Shown in pieces: positions 1 to 12,176 of a stretch of 64,000 nt of DNA; position 1 is the first letter of the stretch, and the number at the start of each line of letters is the position of its first letter. The position numbers and the translations under genes are program-made. This stretch comes from Raphanus sativus (taxonomy: Eukaryota; Streptophyta; Magnoliopsida; Brassicales; Brassicaceae). The notes beneath the pieces were generated by a model, which was not told where the DNA came from, ran no database searches, and saw only the letters and a program-made list of their open reading frames with translations. The stretch covers positions 12,894,668 to 12,958,667 of the forward strand of contig NC_079519.1 in assembly GCF_000801105.2 (NCBI RefSeq), read 5' to 3'.

Positions 1-864
1 AGGCCGTTGAAGAGACTTGGTCAATGGATCAGCAACAGTTGCATCCGTCGAGACTCTGCAATTATACTGATGTCGTCAGTAAACGTAATGAATTACTGAT
101 AGTTTCCTCTAGCACTTATACTCATCTGTCCACATACATTAGTATGTATAAGTTCCAACAAGTCTTTGGCTGTTTCACCGTGTCCAGTAAAAGGAGCCTT
201 AGTCATTTTACCCAACAAACAAGATTCACATTTTCATATGATTAATAATCAAATGAGTTCAAAAGTCTATCACTATGAAGCTTTTGAATGTGTGTCTCAT
301 TTATGAGGCCCAAACGACAATGCCAAAGTAAAGTTTGAGTTATGTCGTTAGACTTGAATCTTTTGGTATTGATATTATAGACAGGCACACTTTGGTCTAG
401 AATATAAAGTCCATCCTCTAATGGACCGCTACCATAAAAAATATCATTACGATCAAAAGAGCAACACATGTTTTTGATCAAAAACTGAAATCCTTCCAAA
501 TCCAAACAAGGAATGGAAATAATATTCCTAATTATAGCAGGTACATAGTAGCAGTTCTTAAGTTCCAAAAGCAAGCCTTAAGATAAAGACAAATGAAATG
601 TTCCCATGGCTAATGCATCAACTCTTGCTCCATTTCCTACGCGTAGGTCCACTTGTCCTTTGTCCAAAATTCTATTATTGCTTAGGCCATTTATATTCGT
701 ACAAATATGAGCACCTCAACCAGAAGTAGTAACATTTACTTCTATAACATAAATATCCCTAGACGATGTTTTAAAAGTCTTTTCCCTTTTCAGATCTTCC
801 AAGCAGGGTTTAAACTCTTGTTTGAGAACAATTCCGGGTTTCGATACCATTTGAGGAAATTTAT
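1..864 (-). pseudogene. Ty1/copia polyprotein relic
   Basis: Minus-strand reading gives copia landmarks in order: a protease-region remnant near 700-860, the GAG-pre-integrase segment near 242-574 (LWHCRLG, ETHIQKLHSD) and the start of integrase near 100-240. The protease active-site D-T-G block is missing: the text runs from TTSG through a stop directly into GAHIC. Near 50-60 the reading jumps from integrase into the extreme C-terminal RNase H tail (DPLTKSL), so most of integrase, RT and RNase H has been deleted. The upstream side joins gypsy sequence at about 864, and the element continues past the left edge of the window. No LTR is visible. It is a dead fragment and the family assignment is firm. 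Confidence 0.8.
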
Positions 865-1461
865 TACATTTAAAGTTGTAGGAAGATGAGCAGTCGACGA
901 CCAAGAACTTAGTTGCCTGGTTTACTCCTCCATCATAGACTGGGAGAACAACTTCCCCAAGGGTCTAGTTCACTTCTCCACTGAAGCCTATAAGAGGGGT
1001 CACTTTCCTTGTTAATGCCCTTTCTTCCAGCCCTAGGTCTGCATATGCGGACTGGAAGATAATGTTGCTGGAGCTCCCATTGTATACCAATATTCTTTTC
1101 ACCAGGCAATTCGCCACAGTGAGTGATATGACCAGGGCATCGTGATGAGGAGCCAGGACCCTCTCATGTCCCTTTGTGATGAAACTGATTTCGTCCGTGC
1201 CCAGGAGCAGATACTTTGGTTCTCCAGTCTCTTGACCGTTCCTGGTGTTCCTGGTACTTCTCTTCGCAGCTGCGCGACTGATTCCACATATTTCTAATCC
1301 ACCTGAGATAACATGGATTGCTCTGTCCTGTCGCGGTGGCAAGGCAGGAGCTGCTTCAGAAGAGCAGTTGGCGTTGTTCTTATACATAAGGTTTTTGGCC
1401 TTGTTGGAGAGGAATTCCCTTAGGTGTCCTTTCCTAAGGAGCTCGTTGACTTCCATCCTTA
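865..1461 (-). pseudogene. Ty3/gypsy gag-protease relic, downstream part
   Basis: Minus-strand translation shows a plant gypsy gag-protease linker and aspartic protease (CLVKRILV, GSSSNIIFQ, LIGFSGEV). The position usually held by the catalytic Asp before NGSSSN reads Tyr. A TAG at 965-967 stands where relatives have Gln. The region joins the copia relic at about 864 and stops at 1461, exactly where the CACTA element begins. The same gag continues in the same strand and frame from 9527. It is non-functional. Confidence 0.82.
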
Positions 1462-1462
1462 C

Positions 1463-1930
1463 ACTACAAGAAAACACGATTTTAACGACGACCAATATCC
1501 TCGTTAAATCGTCGTAAATACGTCTTTACGACGATTTAGCGAGGAAATGCATATCGTCGTTAAAGATTGGTCGTAACGGATATTTAATCGCCATTTCGTC
1601 GTAAAAGTACGAGGGACCCATTTCGTCGTAAAAGAAAGGTTAAATATTCGTCGTAAAGGAGACGTAGCTTTCCACGTAAAGTAGACGCTAACTTTCCACG
1701 TAAAAGACACGTAAGGTTTCTACGTAAAACACACGTAAAATATCCTCGTAAGATAGACGTAGATTAACTGGTAAAATAAACTTAAACTTACACGTAAAGC
1801 TGACGTAATATTTCGTCGTAAAGAAAACGTAAAACCTAACACGTAGTTTCGTCATAAAGGTTCGTCGTTAAGGACACGTCAACTTTACTCGTTAAATCCC
1901 CGTGAGTTAACGAGGAATTTTCTTCGATTT
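1463..1930. repeat. CACTA-1 left sub-terminal repeat array
   Basis: Dense short motifs of the type TCGTCGTAAA, ACGTAAA and TTTACGTGG occur in both orientations. Similar motifs fill 9180-9526 and 4330-5240. In En/Spm elements such sub-terminal repeats bind the TnpA protein. That role is inferred here from position and density. Confidence 0.75.
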
Positions 1931-2116
1931 GTATAACTGAATTTATTTTTAAATTCAAATGTTTTAATATTATAGATTTAAATAATTATTTCAAAAATAT
2001 TAGAAATATAAATAATTATTAATGCGAAAATATTAAAAATTTGGAATAAATAAAAACCGAAAATATTATATAAATAAAAGTTTAGAATTTTTATATTACA
2101 CAACCAAAAAAAAAAA

Positions 2117-4086
2117 CTAAGTCGGGCATGGGTGGTGGATCGTTTCCCGGTAAAGGTCTTCACTCCTCCTCTGTAGTTCCTCCTCTTGCTGCTGAGTACG
2201 AGAAGGCTCGGGAACCGGGTTCCATCGTCGCATATCCGCCAACAACTCCTCCCATTGGGGATTTCCAGAAGATATAACTTCCAGAAACCCCTCCACTCCA
2301 CCCATACGAGCTTGGAACGATTGGCGCGTGGACTCCAACTCCGACTGCGTCGACGCCAACTGAGTCTGCGTCGAGTCTAACTCCATTCGCAGCTCAGTGA
2401 CCTCGTCAGCTCGTCTCTGACCATAAGACGATGTCGCTCTTGGGATATCGTTGACGGAACCGATTCCCAACGTACGTCCCTTTTTCTTAAGGACAACCTA
2501 CAAAGAAAAAATAAAGTTTAATGTTAATAATTAAAAAAAGGTAGAATAAAAGTTATAATAAAAATTTTTACCTCCTCGTAAATCTGATCCACTTCTTGGG
2601 TGGATAATACGACCGGTATTCCATCGGGAGATTGCTGGGTCAGCTGGGTTTGGCGGTCTTCAATCCGAGCAACGACATCGTTGTAGATTTGCTCGGACCT
2701 CGGATCCACAAATACCCCCGCCTTGGTCTTGTGGGTCCTCTCGTAAAGCTCTTTAAGAGACGGGAGTTGTCCCGTCTCTTTGGCCTGAAAATATTTAAAA
2801 TTTAAATATTTAGAATCAATATACATATTAATTAATTATTAAAATATTTAATATGAAAAGAAATTAGAAATTAATTACCATTTCCAAGCGGACACGGGCA
2901 TGGGGTTTTTGACCCGTACAGTGAAGCATCGGGCCGTTGCCGTGCTCGTCTTTGGTGTTACGAGAGGCGGAGAAGGCGTTGGAGATTGCAATGGATGATG
3001 GCAGCTCCCAGTAGCGGATGAGGCCATCGTAGACTTCCTTGGTCAGCTCAGCGGGTTGCCCGTCCTTGTAACCCTTGTAGATCCAGTCCTCCTTCCAGTT
3101 GCCTACGGTGTCCAACAACCGCTTCTTCGCCTTTGCGATGAACTCCCGTTTCACGTCCTCGTGAACCCCGATGGACCAATGGTATCTTTGCTGCATTTTT
3201 AAACCCAAAAGATTAATAATTATTTAAAAAATATTAATGAAATAAAAGTTAATAATAAAAATTAATAATAAAATAATTAATTTAAAACACTTACAGCAAA
3301 CATCTTGAACCACGTGTTTCTAACGTGCTGCGGCCTTCTTTTTCCAGTTTGGGTGAGGCTCGGAGAAGTATCCTTTGATCATATCGGATACGCTCGTAGC
3401 GACAGAATTGTCGACCCTAAACCTGAAAAAAACAAAGTTAAAGTATTAAAAAAAATATTAATAATTTTAAAAATATTTTTTTAAAAAAATTACGTACCAC
3501 AGAGTCCCCTCTGGTCGGTCGGGGTGTAAAACCGGTAAACCGGCTCGGCCTGGTTGAGCGAGAAGATCCTCAACCGTATACCGAGCAAAAGGAGCGGTCG
3601 GCGGCACCCGCAACTCCGGATGAATGTATCCGGGTGCAACCGGGTCTGGAACCAGTGGCGGACCCAGAAGAAAATTTATGTGGGGTCAAAGTATGAATAA
3701 AATTGTGTAAATTTCGAGTCAAAAAATTAAATGGTCAATTGGGGGATTTGAACCATGTATCTGTGGGTTCATAACAGCCCATTCCGACCACTGAGCCACA
3801 ATCGATTACTACAAAATGGCTTACAAACTTAACTTTATACTATTTTTGTGGGTTCAATTGACCCCACAACCTTTAAAGTGGGTCCGCCCCTGTCTGGAAC
3901 CGCTTGAGGTGCAGCAGGTGGGGGTGGTGCACCAGATGGAGGAACCGGTGGTGGCTGTGACTGAGACTCCGGGACAATCTCCGGGATGGAGGAACCTGGA
4001 GCTGAAGATGATGATCCAGCAGCAGGATCACCACAGAACATCTGACTGTAGTGGGGGGTTTTCTTCTGCTTGTTCTTTCTAACCAT
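2117..4086 (-). pseudogene. CACTA TnpA-like gene (Transposase_24 / Ptta family)
   Basis: Minus-strand exons: about 4086-3500 (Pro/Ser-rich N-terminus), 3424-3297 (VDNSVATSVSDMIKGYF), 3190-2877 (the conserved block with WKEDWIYKGY and SASRNTKDE), 2786-2573 and about 2502-2117 (coiled-coil-like C-terminus rich in [15 protein letters not shown]). Splice sites such as a GTACGTAA donor near 3497 and GCAG acceptors fit. Two lesions are visible. A hAT MITE plus TSD adds 248 bp to exon 1, and a 1-nt gain near 3331-3343 shifts the frame. A TATA-like TTATATATA lies upstream near 4310. Members of this family are thought to bind sub-terminal repeats as the accessory protein of the element. Catalysis would come from the neighbouring TnpD-like gene. 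Confidence 0.8.
3653..3892. mobile_element. hAT-type MITE nested in the CACTA element
   Basis: Ends are CAGTGGCGGACCC and its near-perfect inverted copy GGGTCCGCCCCTG. The 8-bp sequence TCTGGAAC is repeated exactly on both sides (3645-3652 and 3893-3900), the TSD length of hAT elements. It is 240 bp with no coding capacity. It also holds a minus-strand tRNA-like stretch: an A-box-like segment at 3785-3799 and a B-box-like segment at 3744-3754. Confidence 0.93.
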
Positions 4087-4299
4087 CTGAAAAAAAATTC
4101 AGATTGTTAGAAAAAAACAAGTAGAAGAAATCAAACTAATCAAAAAATTCTATTAATCTATCTAAATTCTCTACACTAACCACCTAATCAACTATAAACC
4201 TATCTAAATTCCATAAACAAAACCACCTAATACTAGAGAGAGATTAGAGAGAACCTTGAGAGGTGTAGGAGAGGAAATTGGGACGAAATGAAGTGGCTG

Positions 4300-5397
4300 G
4301 TTCTCGCGTGTATATATAAGATTACATAAAGACGTAAATTCGTCGTAAAATTACGACGAAACAGCAAGGCCCGTGTCATTGTTTACGACGAATTTGCAAG
4401 GCCCGTGTTTTCACATTTACGACGAATTTGCAAGGCCCGTGTTTTTTGTTCACGTGGATATTACGACGAAACCGTGGATTTAGCATTTGTTTTTTACATT
4501 CCCTAAACCCTAAACCCCAAATTCCTAATTTTAATTATTTGTTTAATCATGAAATTTTAATTATATAGGTTTAATTTATTTTTTTAAGTGAATCGAAACC
4601 GTATATATATAGATTGAGGTTTGGGGTTTAGGGTATAGGGATTACATAAAATAGATGTTAATCCCTCGTATACTAGCGTGGACCTTACGACGAAATAGAA
4701 AATATCCTTGCTAATTCCACGTAAGCAAGTTTCGTTGTAAAGACCTCGCAAGCTTACGTGGAATTAGCAAGGTATATATAATATATCGTCGTAAATGCCA
4801 CGTTCATTACGGGTTTTTAACGAGGTAGTTTTGTAAATCCCTAAACCCCTAACCATTTACCCTAAATCCCAAACCCCAAAATCTTAACTAGTAACATCTA
4901 TATGTGTTTAGTTAATTTTTTTAATCATACAATGTTAATTATACAGGTTTATTGTGTCTGCTAAGTGAAAACATATATAGATTGAGGTTTGGGGTTTAGG
5001 GTTTAGAGTTTTAGTGATGTACACAGGACACTCGTTAAATCAGCGTAAATTAACGAGTTCTTTACGACGAAACAGCTAAAATGCCTGTTATTTCCACGTA
5101 AGCTGATTTCATCATAAAGACCTTGCAAGCTTACGTGGAATTTGCAAGGCCTGTGTTTATTATTAACGTGGTCTTTACGACGAAATCAGCTTACGTGGAT
5201 TTTGCAAGGCCCTTGTTTTTTGTTTACGAGGAATTAACGTCGATAATGTTTAAATCCCTAAAAGTGTAAACCACAAACACCAAACCTCAAACATTTTTTA
5301 ACTTATAACTCAATCTCAAACACCAAAACCCATACCTTAAACCCCAAATGCATCAATTAAGTCTGAAAGTAAATAATATTTTTAAAAAATTACATCA
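4300..5397. repeat. Intergenic segment of CACTA-1: duplicated module with telomere-like motifs
   Basis: No gene is seen between the two CACTA genes. The stretch holds two diverged copies (about 4500-4640 and 4845-5010) of a module flanked by CCCTAAACCC on one side and GGTTTGGGGTTTAGGG on the other. Each has a TATATAGATTGAGG core. A third partial copy lies near 5255-5345. TCGTCGTAAA-type motifs lie between them. Telomere-like (telo-box) motifs occur in many plant promoters, so a promoter role for the TnpA-like gene downstream is possible but inferred. Confidence 0.6.
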
Positions 5398-8300
5398 TCA
5401 TTCAGATACGTCATCATTCTCTTCAACACTAGAAACATCATCACTTTCATTAAACTCGTCTTCAACAGCATCGTCAGTAGTATCGTCAGGAAGATCTTCA
5501 TACTCATGATTATGCGGATCAATGAGTAGGATGTCATCCATTTGTTGTTCAGGTTCTTCGACTTCATTGATGTGTTCTTCTTGCAAAAGTGGTTCTTCTC
5601 CACCGATTATTCGTCCACGGGGTGTAACTTTGATAACGGCTAACCAACTTATTCCAGATTCTCGCAACCTCGGGTATGGTAGGAAGCTAACTTGGTCTGC
5701 TTGCGAAGCTAATATGAAAGGCTCGAATTTGTTGTAGCTCCGTCCACCATTGACAGAAACTGCACCGAATTTGTTAAATCGAACACCTCTGTTGACCACG
5801 GGGTCGAACCAGTCACATTTGAATATGACGCATTTCAGCTTCAATAACCCAGGGAATTCCACTTCAATAATCTCCTGCAAGATCCCGTAGAAATCGGTTT
5901 CGCCTTTCACACAAATTCCATAATTGCTGGTCGCCCGGTGTTTACCATACTCGTACGTATGAAAAGTAAAGCCTCGTGAGAAATACATTGGTGATGTGGT
6001 GACCTTTGCAAGTGGACTCTGAACTAATTCGTGAAACCATGTGGGGTAATCTGGATCGTCATATTCAACCTGCAAAATTAAATTAAAGAGAACATTGAAA
6101 CAAACGTCTTAAGCTTTCGTTACACCCCGTGGGCGAAACAAATATCGGATTGGAGTAAATACCTGACTTTTCAACCATTTAATAAAGTGTCAATCTTTCC
6201 TTTTATCTACCTCACTTGTGGATATACCTGGGATTGCTTCTTGGACTTGACTAACAAATAGACTGTAAAATGCACATATTTTATTAGTTATATAATCATT
6301 TGAAAAATATATTTTAATTACAATTATTTTAGAAGCTTCCATATATGTTACCTTTCAAAATAGCGCATAAATGGATCCTCACAATTAAGTAGAATGTAAG
6401 TGTGTGCACTATGGGCGTCTTCATCACTCGACCACCAAACCTCTTTCGTTTTCCCACCCATTCGTCCAATCTGGCTAAAGATATCCGGAACACCAGTAAC
6501 TGCATATGTTGGGGCAACACCACCATCATCATATCTTCTTGGAGCTCTTTGTCGGGTCCGTACATTAGGTGCAAAGTAGTACAATGTGAAGTGAGATGTT
6601 TCTTCCCTCAAACTTCCAGCAATTATAGAACCTTCAACCTTTGCGAGGTTTTTTGCCTTTCCCTTCAAATATTTTATGGCCCGCTCATACTGATACATCC
6701 ATCCATAATGTACTGGTCCTCGAAGCAATGTCTCATACGGGAGGTGGACAGCTAAATGCTCCATGACGTCAAAAAATGAGGGAGGAAATATCATCTCCAA
6801 GTTGCACAATAAGATCGGAATGTTCTCGTGAAGTTGTTCTACGACATCCTCTTTAAGAGTGCGAGTGCTCAAATCCCCAAAAAATGCTCCAATGGCTTTG
6901 TATATTCCAAAAACAATTAAGCAAATTTTTAGTGCATATTTTTGAAAAATAAATTAAGAAATTAATTAGTGTGAGTATTAATAATATATTACCTGCAAGT
7001 GCTTCATGTACTTTTGTTGGAAGTAGCTCCGCAAATGCAAAGGGAAGTAGTCTTTGCATAAAGACATGACAATCATGACTCTTCATCCCGGTTCAACACA
7101 TCTAGAGAGGTTTGAAACATACCCATCAGGAAACTTCACTGCTGATGCAACCCAGTTGAACAAGACCGACTTTTGTTCTGAAGATAATCTGAATACCGGT
7201 ACAGGAACTTGTCCATTGCTTTTTATATGTAACTCGGGTCTTGAGCAAATATCAGGCAAGTCCAACCTCGATTTTTGATTGTCTTTTGTCTTCCCAGGAA
7301 CATTCAATATTGTATTCATGATGTTCTCAAAAAAATTCTTCTCAATATGCATCACATCTAGGTTGTGGCGCAAAAGAAGATCCTTCCAATACGGCAACTC
7401 CCAAAATATACTCTTCTTGTGCCAGTTGTGCTGAACTCCATAATAATCAGGCATATTACCGGGAACATGCCAATTACCACCACAACGAACTGTTTCTTGA
7501 GCTCCGTAGTAATTGATTTGCTGTTCAATTTGTTCTCCAGTTAAATACGGAGAAGGAGTGTCTCTCACAATCCTTTTCTGCCTAAACAATTTCTTGTTCC
7601 TTCGATAAGGATGGTTAATGGGAAGAAATCGACGGTGACAATCGAACCAACTTGTCTTCCTACCGTTCTTCAGCTGAAATGAATCTGTCGTTCCATTACA
7701 ATATGGACAAGATAATCTCCCATGTGTAGTCCACCCAGACAACATCCCATAAGCAGGAAAGTCACTTATGGTCCAAAAAAGCATCGCTCGCATCGTAAAA
7801 TTCGTCTTCGTTGAGCAGTCGTACGTCCTCACCTCTATTGACCACAAATCTTTCAACTCTTTTATCAGTGGCTGTAGAAAGACATCCAGAGACCTTTTTG
7901 GATGGTTCGGACCAGGTATTAATATGGTCAAGAACAGAAACTCCCGTTGCATGCACATATCTGGGGGCAGGTTGTATGGCGTCATAAAGACTGGCAACAA
8001 TGAATATTGTCTCCCTGACATACCGAAGGGACTAAATCCGTCCGTGCATAATCCCATATACACATTTCGGCTATTACTAGCGAATTGTGGATATATTTTG
8101 TTAAAATGTTTCCAAGCTCTTGCATCTGATGGATGACTCATCTCACCATCCGTCTGAGTATGCTCGGCATGCCATCTCATTTTTCCAGCAGTCTCCTCAG
8201 ATTGGTACAATCTTTTCAATCTGTCGGTAATTGGTAGGTACCACATCCTTTGGTACGGTACCCTATTACGTCCTCGTCCTTGCGGTTTGAATCGTGGCTT

Positions 8301-9086
8301 CTTGCAGAATCGACACTCTTCTAACTTCTCATCATCTCCCCAGTAGAGCATGCAGTTGTCGATGCAAACGTCTATCATCTCAGAAGGCAACCCAAGACTA
8401 TAAACTAGTTTCTAAATCTCATAATAAGAATCAGCAGAGATATTGTCTTCCGGCAAATACTCTTTAAACAAGTCTGTCCATGCATTCATGCAACTTTCAG
8501 GTAGATTATGATCAGTTTTAATACTCATCATTCTAGCAGCCAACGACAATTTAGAGAGACCTTCTCTATAACCACTGTAAAGTGGCTGATTCGCAGCATC
8601 TAACATTTCATAAAACTTTTTTGCATCTATGTTAGGTTCTTCAACTTCATCATCATCATGAGCAACAAATGCATCAGCTACCATATCATGAACCCTATCA
8701 TAATTATCTACCATCTGCTCCTCCTGATGGTATCTATGTTGATTATGCAAATGATCAACCGGTTCATTCTGAAAATTGCTATTACTACTACTAGCTTCAT
8801 TCTCATAATTATAACCTTCTCCATGTTGAAACCAGATATAGTAATTTGGCATGAAACCTCTATTTATTAAATGCTTCCAAACATTTTCACGAGTTGCCAG
8901 TTTTGAATTGTTGCATTTCCGACAAGGACAAAACATCTTACCGCTTTCCTGGGCGAGCGGTGTAGAATCTGCTTGATGCATAAATGTCTCTAGTCCTTCC
9001 AGATACTCTTTCGCCACTCTCCCGTTAGCATCTCTATGCGTGTACATCCACCTCCGCAACTCATAATAATTTCCAACACCGGACAT
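5398..9086 (-). pseudogene. CACTA TnpD-type transposase
   Basis: The start is chosen at 9086 (MSGVGNYYELRRWMYTHRD) because a TATA box lies only about 35 bp before the alternative ATG at 9128. Domain order: Transpos_assoc domain with a CPCRKC zinc-binding motif, Transposase_21 core (about 8411-7083), DUF4218 (6872-6348) and DUF4216 (6075-5398, acidic C-terminus). Introns are visible near 6991-6899, 6345-6266 and 6163-6073. Lesions: an in-frame TAG at 8412-8414 where relatives have Gln, a frame change with lost codons at 7083-7086, and TGA at 6190-6192 where relatives have Cys. The protein would cut and join the element ends, but this copy is dead. Confidence 0.88.
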
Positions 9087-9157
9087 TTTTTTTTCTTTCA
9101 CGTTTTTAGATTTTTTTTCTTTTTGCATGTGGTGTGTTTCAAATGAAACACAAATGA

Positions 9158-9170
9158 CATATTTATAGGA
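9158..9170 (-). promoter_or_regulatory. TATA box of the TnpD-like gene
   Basis: The minus strand reads CCTATAAATATG about 75 bp before the chosen start codon at 9086. It is a textbook TATA box and makes the upstream ATG at 9128 an unlikely start. Confidence 0.6.
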
Positions 9171-9179
9171 AAATTCGAA

Positions 9180-9526
9180 ATTGGTAGGTGAGATTTTATT
9201 GCGAATTAACGACGAAATATGGGTGGTAAACTAGATAAAAAACGTGTCTCACCTAAAATTAGGTTGACCTCGCAAAAACCTCGTAAACATATTCCTCGTT
9301 AATTACACGTTAAGTTTTACGTGTTCATTACGACGAAATGCAGTTTCCTCGTAAAAACGACGTTACTTTACGTTTGGTTTACGATGAAAACGTTTCGTCG
9401 TTATTTAACGACGAAATTACGTGTTTATTGTCTTTTCACGTAAGTTCCTCGTAAAGCCGACGTAATTTTACGAGGAAATTGTTCCGTCGCTAATTTTCGT
9501 CGCTAAGGCCGTGTTTTCTTGTAGTG
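9180..9526. repeat. CACTA-1 right sub-terminal repeat array
   Basis: Motifs such as ACGACGAAA, CCTCGTAAA and TTTACG are packed in both orientations up to the terminal GTAGTG. They match the left array in style. No coding sequence is present. Confidence 0.72.
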
Positions 9527-10455
9527 TTAGGGCGATGCAATCCTCCGTTTTATGACCGTGAACATTGTGAAAGTCACACCAACGGTTCGGGTTTCGGTTG
9601 GAATCCGAGGCCCTCATCTTCTGAAGCCACTTGACATGTTGGCCCATCTGCCCTAGAACGTGGATCAGTTCTGGCTTCGATATCGACAAGTGCGAAATGT
9701 CAGGCCATGTCGTTACGGCCATTCCTTCGGCTCGGGCCAGAGGACTATTTGGTACCTGCCCCTGCCAAGATTATTCACCTCTCATGCAGGTCTGGGGTGA
9801 AATCCCTCATCGCGATCGTTCCTTGACTGTTTAGACAGCTTTTGGTCCTGTTTCTCCTGGATTTTGGCTCAGTTCATGACATCTTCTTCCCATCTCACCT
9901 GCGCCCAGGCGCGGGATAGGACATCTTCCATGGTCTTGTACTGATATTTGGTTAGCTCCTTGTACAGGTCTCCCTCAGGGAGCAGGCCTCTTTTGAAGAC
10001 AGAGATAGCAGTATCTGTGTTGCAATCTGGGATGCCGACCTTCTCTTGGTTGAAACGCGCGGTGTAGGTTCGAAGCGGTTCGGTCCTGTGCTTGAGGATT
10101 TCATAGAGATCATCTGAGCTCTTTTCAAGGCTCCTACTACTGGCGAACTGCTCCAGAACTTTTCACTAAGTGCAGCGAAAGATCTTATGGACTTCGTAGG
10201 GAGGCTGATGTACCATTGAAGAGCGGGACCAGTTAAGGTCGAGCCGAAGCCTTTACACATGGTAGGCTCCCTCAATTCCTTTTGTATTGCTACGGTTAGC
10301 ATCCACTGCTTGTATTGAGCGATATGGTTGTCAATGTTGGGGAAAAATATCCAAAAACAAATTTTCTCCAGCTTCCGGACAGGGTCCTGATCTCCAGATG
10401 CCTGCATAGCAGAATCCAGGTTCCAATCCTTGCTTCCGAACCGGCCCCGGCTTAC
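9527..10455 (-). pseudogene. Ty3/gypsy gag relic, upstream part
   Basis: The minus-strand reading shows gag (FFPNIDNHIAQYKQWM, GPALQWYISLPTKSI) at about 10407-9952 and a plant gypsy zinc-knuckle-like block, CDFHNVHGHKTEDC, near 9590. The frame runs up to the CACTA right TSD at 9527-9529 and continues at 1461. Frame changes occur between 9730 and 9950. It is the older host of the CACTA insertion. No 5' LTR can be recognised beyond 10455. Confidence 0.8.
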
Positions 10456-11431
10456 AAATCGACCCCTGGGTAAAATGGAAGTTTTCTATCTAAGGGGAAA
10501 CTTTTTTTTTCTGATTATGGAAGAGTTCGTCCTACTTCAGCTGACATCAACACTTATAAAAGGGGAGTCTAAACCCTAGAACAAGGGATCGGTTTTTGTC
10601 ATAAAGTACCAATAAGCCCTTTCGTTAAACTATAATAGGCCTGTTCGTTTCCTAGACGCGGAGTCTAGAGGCTGCATCAAAAAATTCAACCTTTTATCAC
10701 GGTAATACAGACGTCGGTGAGATACCCATAACCTATTGTTCAGCCGCATAGTCAACTATCGACAAGTAAAAGGGACGCTGAAATTATCAGCGACACAAGC
10801 GTCTTGTTTTTTACTTCAACTTTCAATTCCGTTATTTTGGTCTCCGTCGTAGCACAATTTTTTGACGCAGCCGCTACACTCTGCGTCAACATGCGTAATG
10901 TCATTGCAAGAAAAAAACCACAAACAAACAATAAACTTTAATATGTTAGTATAATTTTAGAAGCAATTAATATTGTTAAAAATACACAGTGTGTCTTCAT
11001 AAAGTCAACAAAGATATTACTCTCATAAATATATTAATACTGGAATTCCATCATATATAACAAGCCCATTTCAATAACAACACAAAAAATATCTACCGAA
11101 CCAAACGTATAAACGTTTCAAGAAAATGAAAAATGTAACCCAAGACATCAGCTATCTAAGTACATAAATACATCAAAATACAACACATAAACTACACTTC
11201 TTCCGAAAAGAACTTCATGAACGCAGAACCACTCTATAAACTTATCTTTTGATCAAAAACGAACCTGCAATTTCAACACCACAAAGAGATCCGACCATCA
11301 ATATAAAGAGGTCTAATATACGAATCAAGGAGATATATCCATTAAGGTTAACTTCTCTACGACTACTTTTGGTTATCTATCCAATAAAACCACATATGTC
11401 ATGGAACACATGCTATAATGCTAACATACTA
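10456..11431. repeat. Non-coding spacer with a 30-bp inverted repeat pair
   Basis: No gene is seen. An imperfect inverted pair lies at about 10654-10685 (GACGCGGAGTCTAGAGGCTG) and 10855-10893 (the reverse complement reads GACGCAGAGTGTAGCGGCTG), both followed inward by CATCAAAAAATT-like sequence. This suggests a roughly 240-bp MITE remnant, but no TSD could be fixed. The rest, 10900-11431, is AT-rich without a recognisable feature. Confidence 0.45.
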
Positions 11432-12159
11432 TGCGATGCAACCATGGTTGAGCCTGATGACTATACGACTAAGGATAAACCAAGATAGCTTAATGGAAAG
11501 CTTGAAGATGAATCTAAGGTGGAAATGAAGAATACTGAATTTATTTCTCACTCAAGTTACAATGAAAAACATGTCAAACAAACTGTAAAAGATGTGATCA
11601 GACTCATGGACGAGTTTGGACTTTTCTCAGCCCAAAAGAAGATCACAGACTAAAAAATTGAAAGAAGCAGTGGCTTACTTGGTTTAGTATGAGCCAGAAC
11701 CAAACCAGGTCGAAATTCAAGTGAAAGAATCAGCCAAAATAAATACTTGTTGAGTTTTCAAACAATTTTAGTATTAATAAAAAATTTCTTATTTTCTACA
11801 AGTTTAGGATTTTTCAATTTTCTTCTTCTCTACTTAATCTCTCTTTTGTTTCCGAAAAACTCATTCACCTTCTTTTATCAAAAATTCTCTCTAAATTTGT
11901 GAATCCCTTGTTTATCTTTGAACATTGTTGATTGCTAGGAATTCATTCTCTGATTGCAAACTTGTCTTTGATTGAAATCATAGTTCATTCTCTTGATCAA
12001 AGACACATCTATACAAGATTTGATCATTCCATAGATCATCTTTGAAGGTCATCCTATCAATCCATCCATCATCATCTGAATCAACCCATCTCTCTCCCAA
12101 ACCATCAGATCATCCTTCAAAAGAACCAGGGACAAAAGGATCTCCTCACTAGAGATTCA
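11432..12159 (+). repeat. Gypsy LTR 1
   Basis: Begins TGCGATGCAACCATGG and ends in ATTCA, followed after 5 nt by the primer-binding site. It aligns along its length with LTR 2 (16173-16840 plus 21330-21387) with scattered substitutions. Confidence 0.8.
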
Positions 12160-12164
12160 TGAAG

Positions 12165-12176
12165 TGGTATCAGAGC
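12165..12176 (+). other. Primer-binding site (initiator Met tRNA type), copy 1
   Basis: TGGTATCAGAGC directly downstream of LTR 1 is the standard plant LTR-retrotransposon primer site complementary to the tRNA-iMet 3' end. An identical site follows LTR 2 at 21393-21404. Confidence 0.85.

Larger units (their letters stand above)
1462..9526 (-). mobile_element. CACTA (En/Spm) DNA transposon, complete termini
   Basis: Both ends carry the 17-bp inverted terminus CACTACAAGAAAACACG. The flanking trinucleotide TTA is duplicated at 1459-1461 and 9527-9529, the 3-bp TSD expected for CACTA elements. Removing the element plus one TTA restores the interrupted gypsy gag frame exactly. Inside are sub-terminal arrays of TCGTCGTAAA/ACGTAA-type motifs and two minus-strand genes: a TnpD-like transposase (5398-9086) and a TnpA-like Transposase_24 gene (2117-4086). 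Both are damaged, so this copy is not autonomous, but its exact ends and TSD suggest a fairly recent insertion. Confidence 0.95.

Noticed and set aside
4490..5010. Interstitial telomere
   Set aside because: Only scattered CCCTAAACCC words inside a transposon, with no long uniform array.
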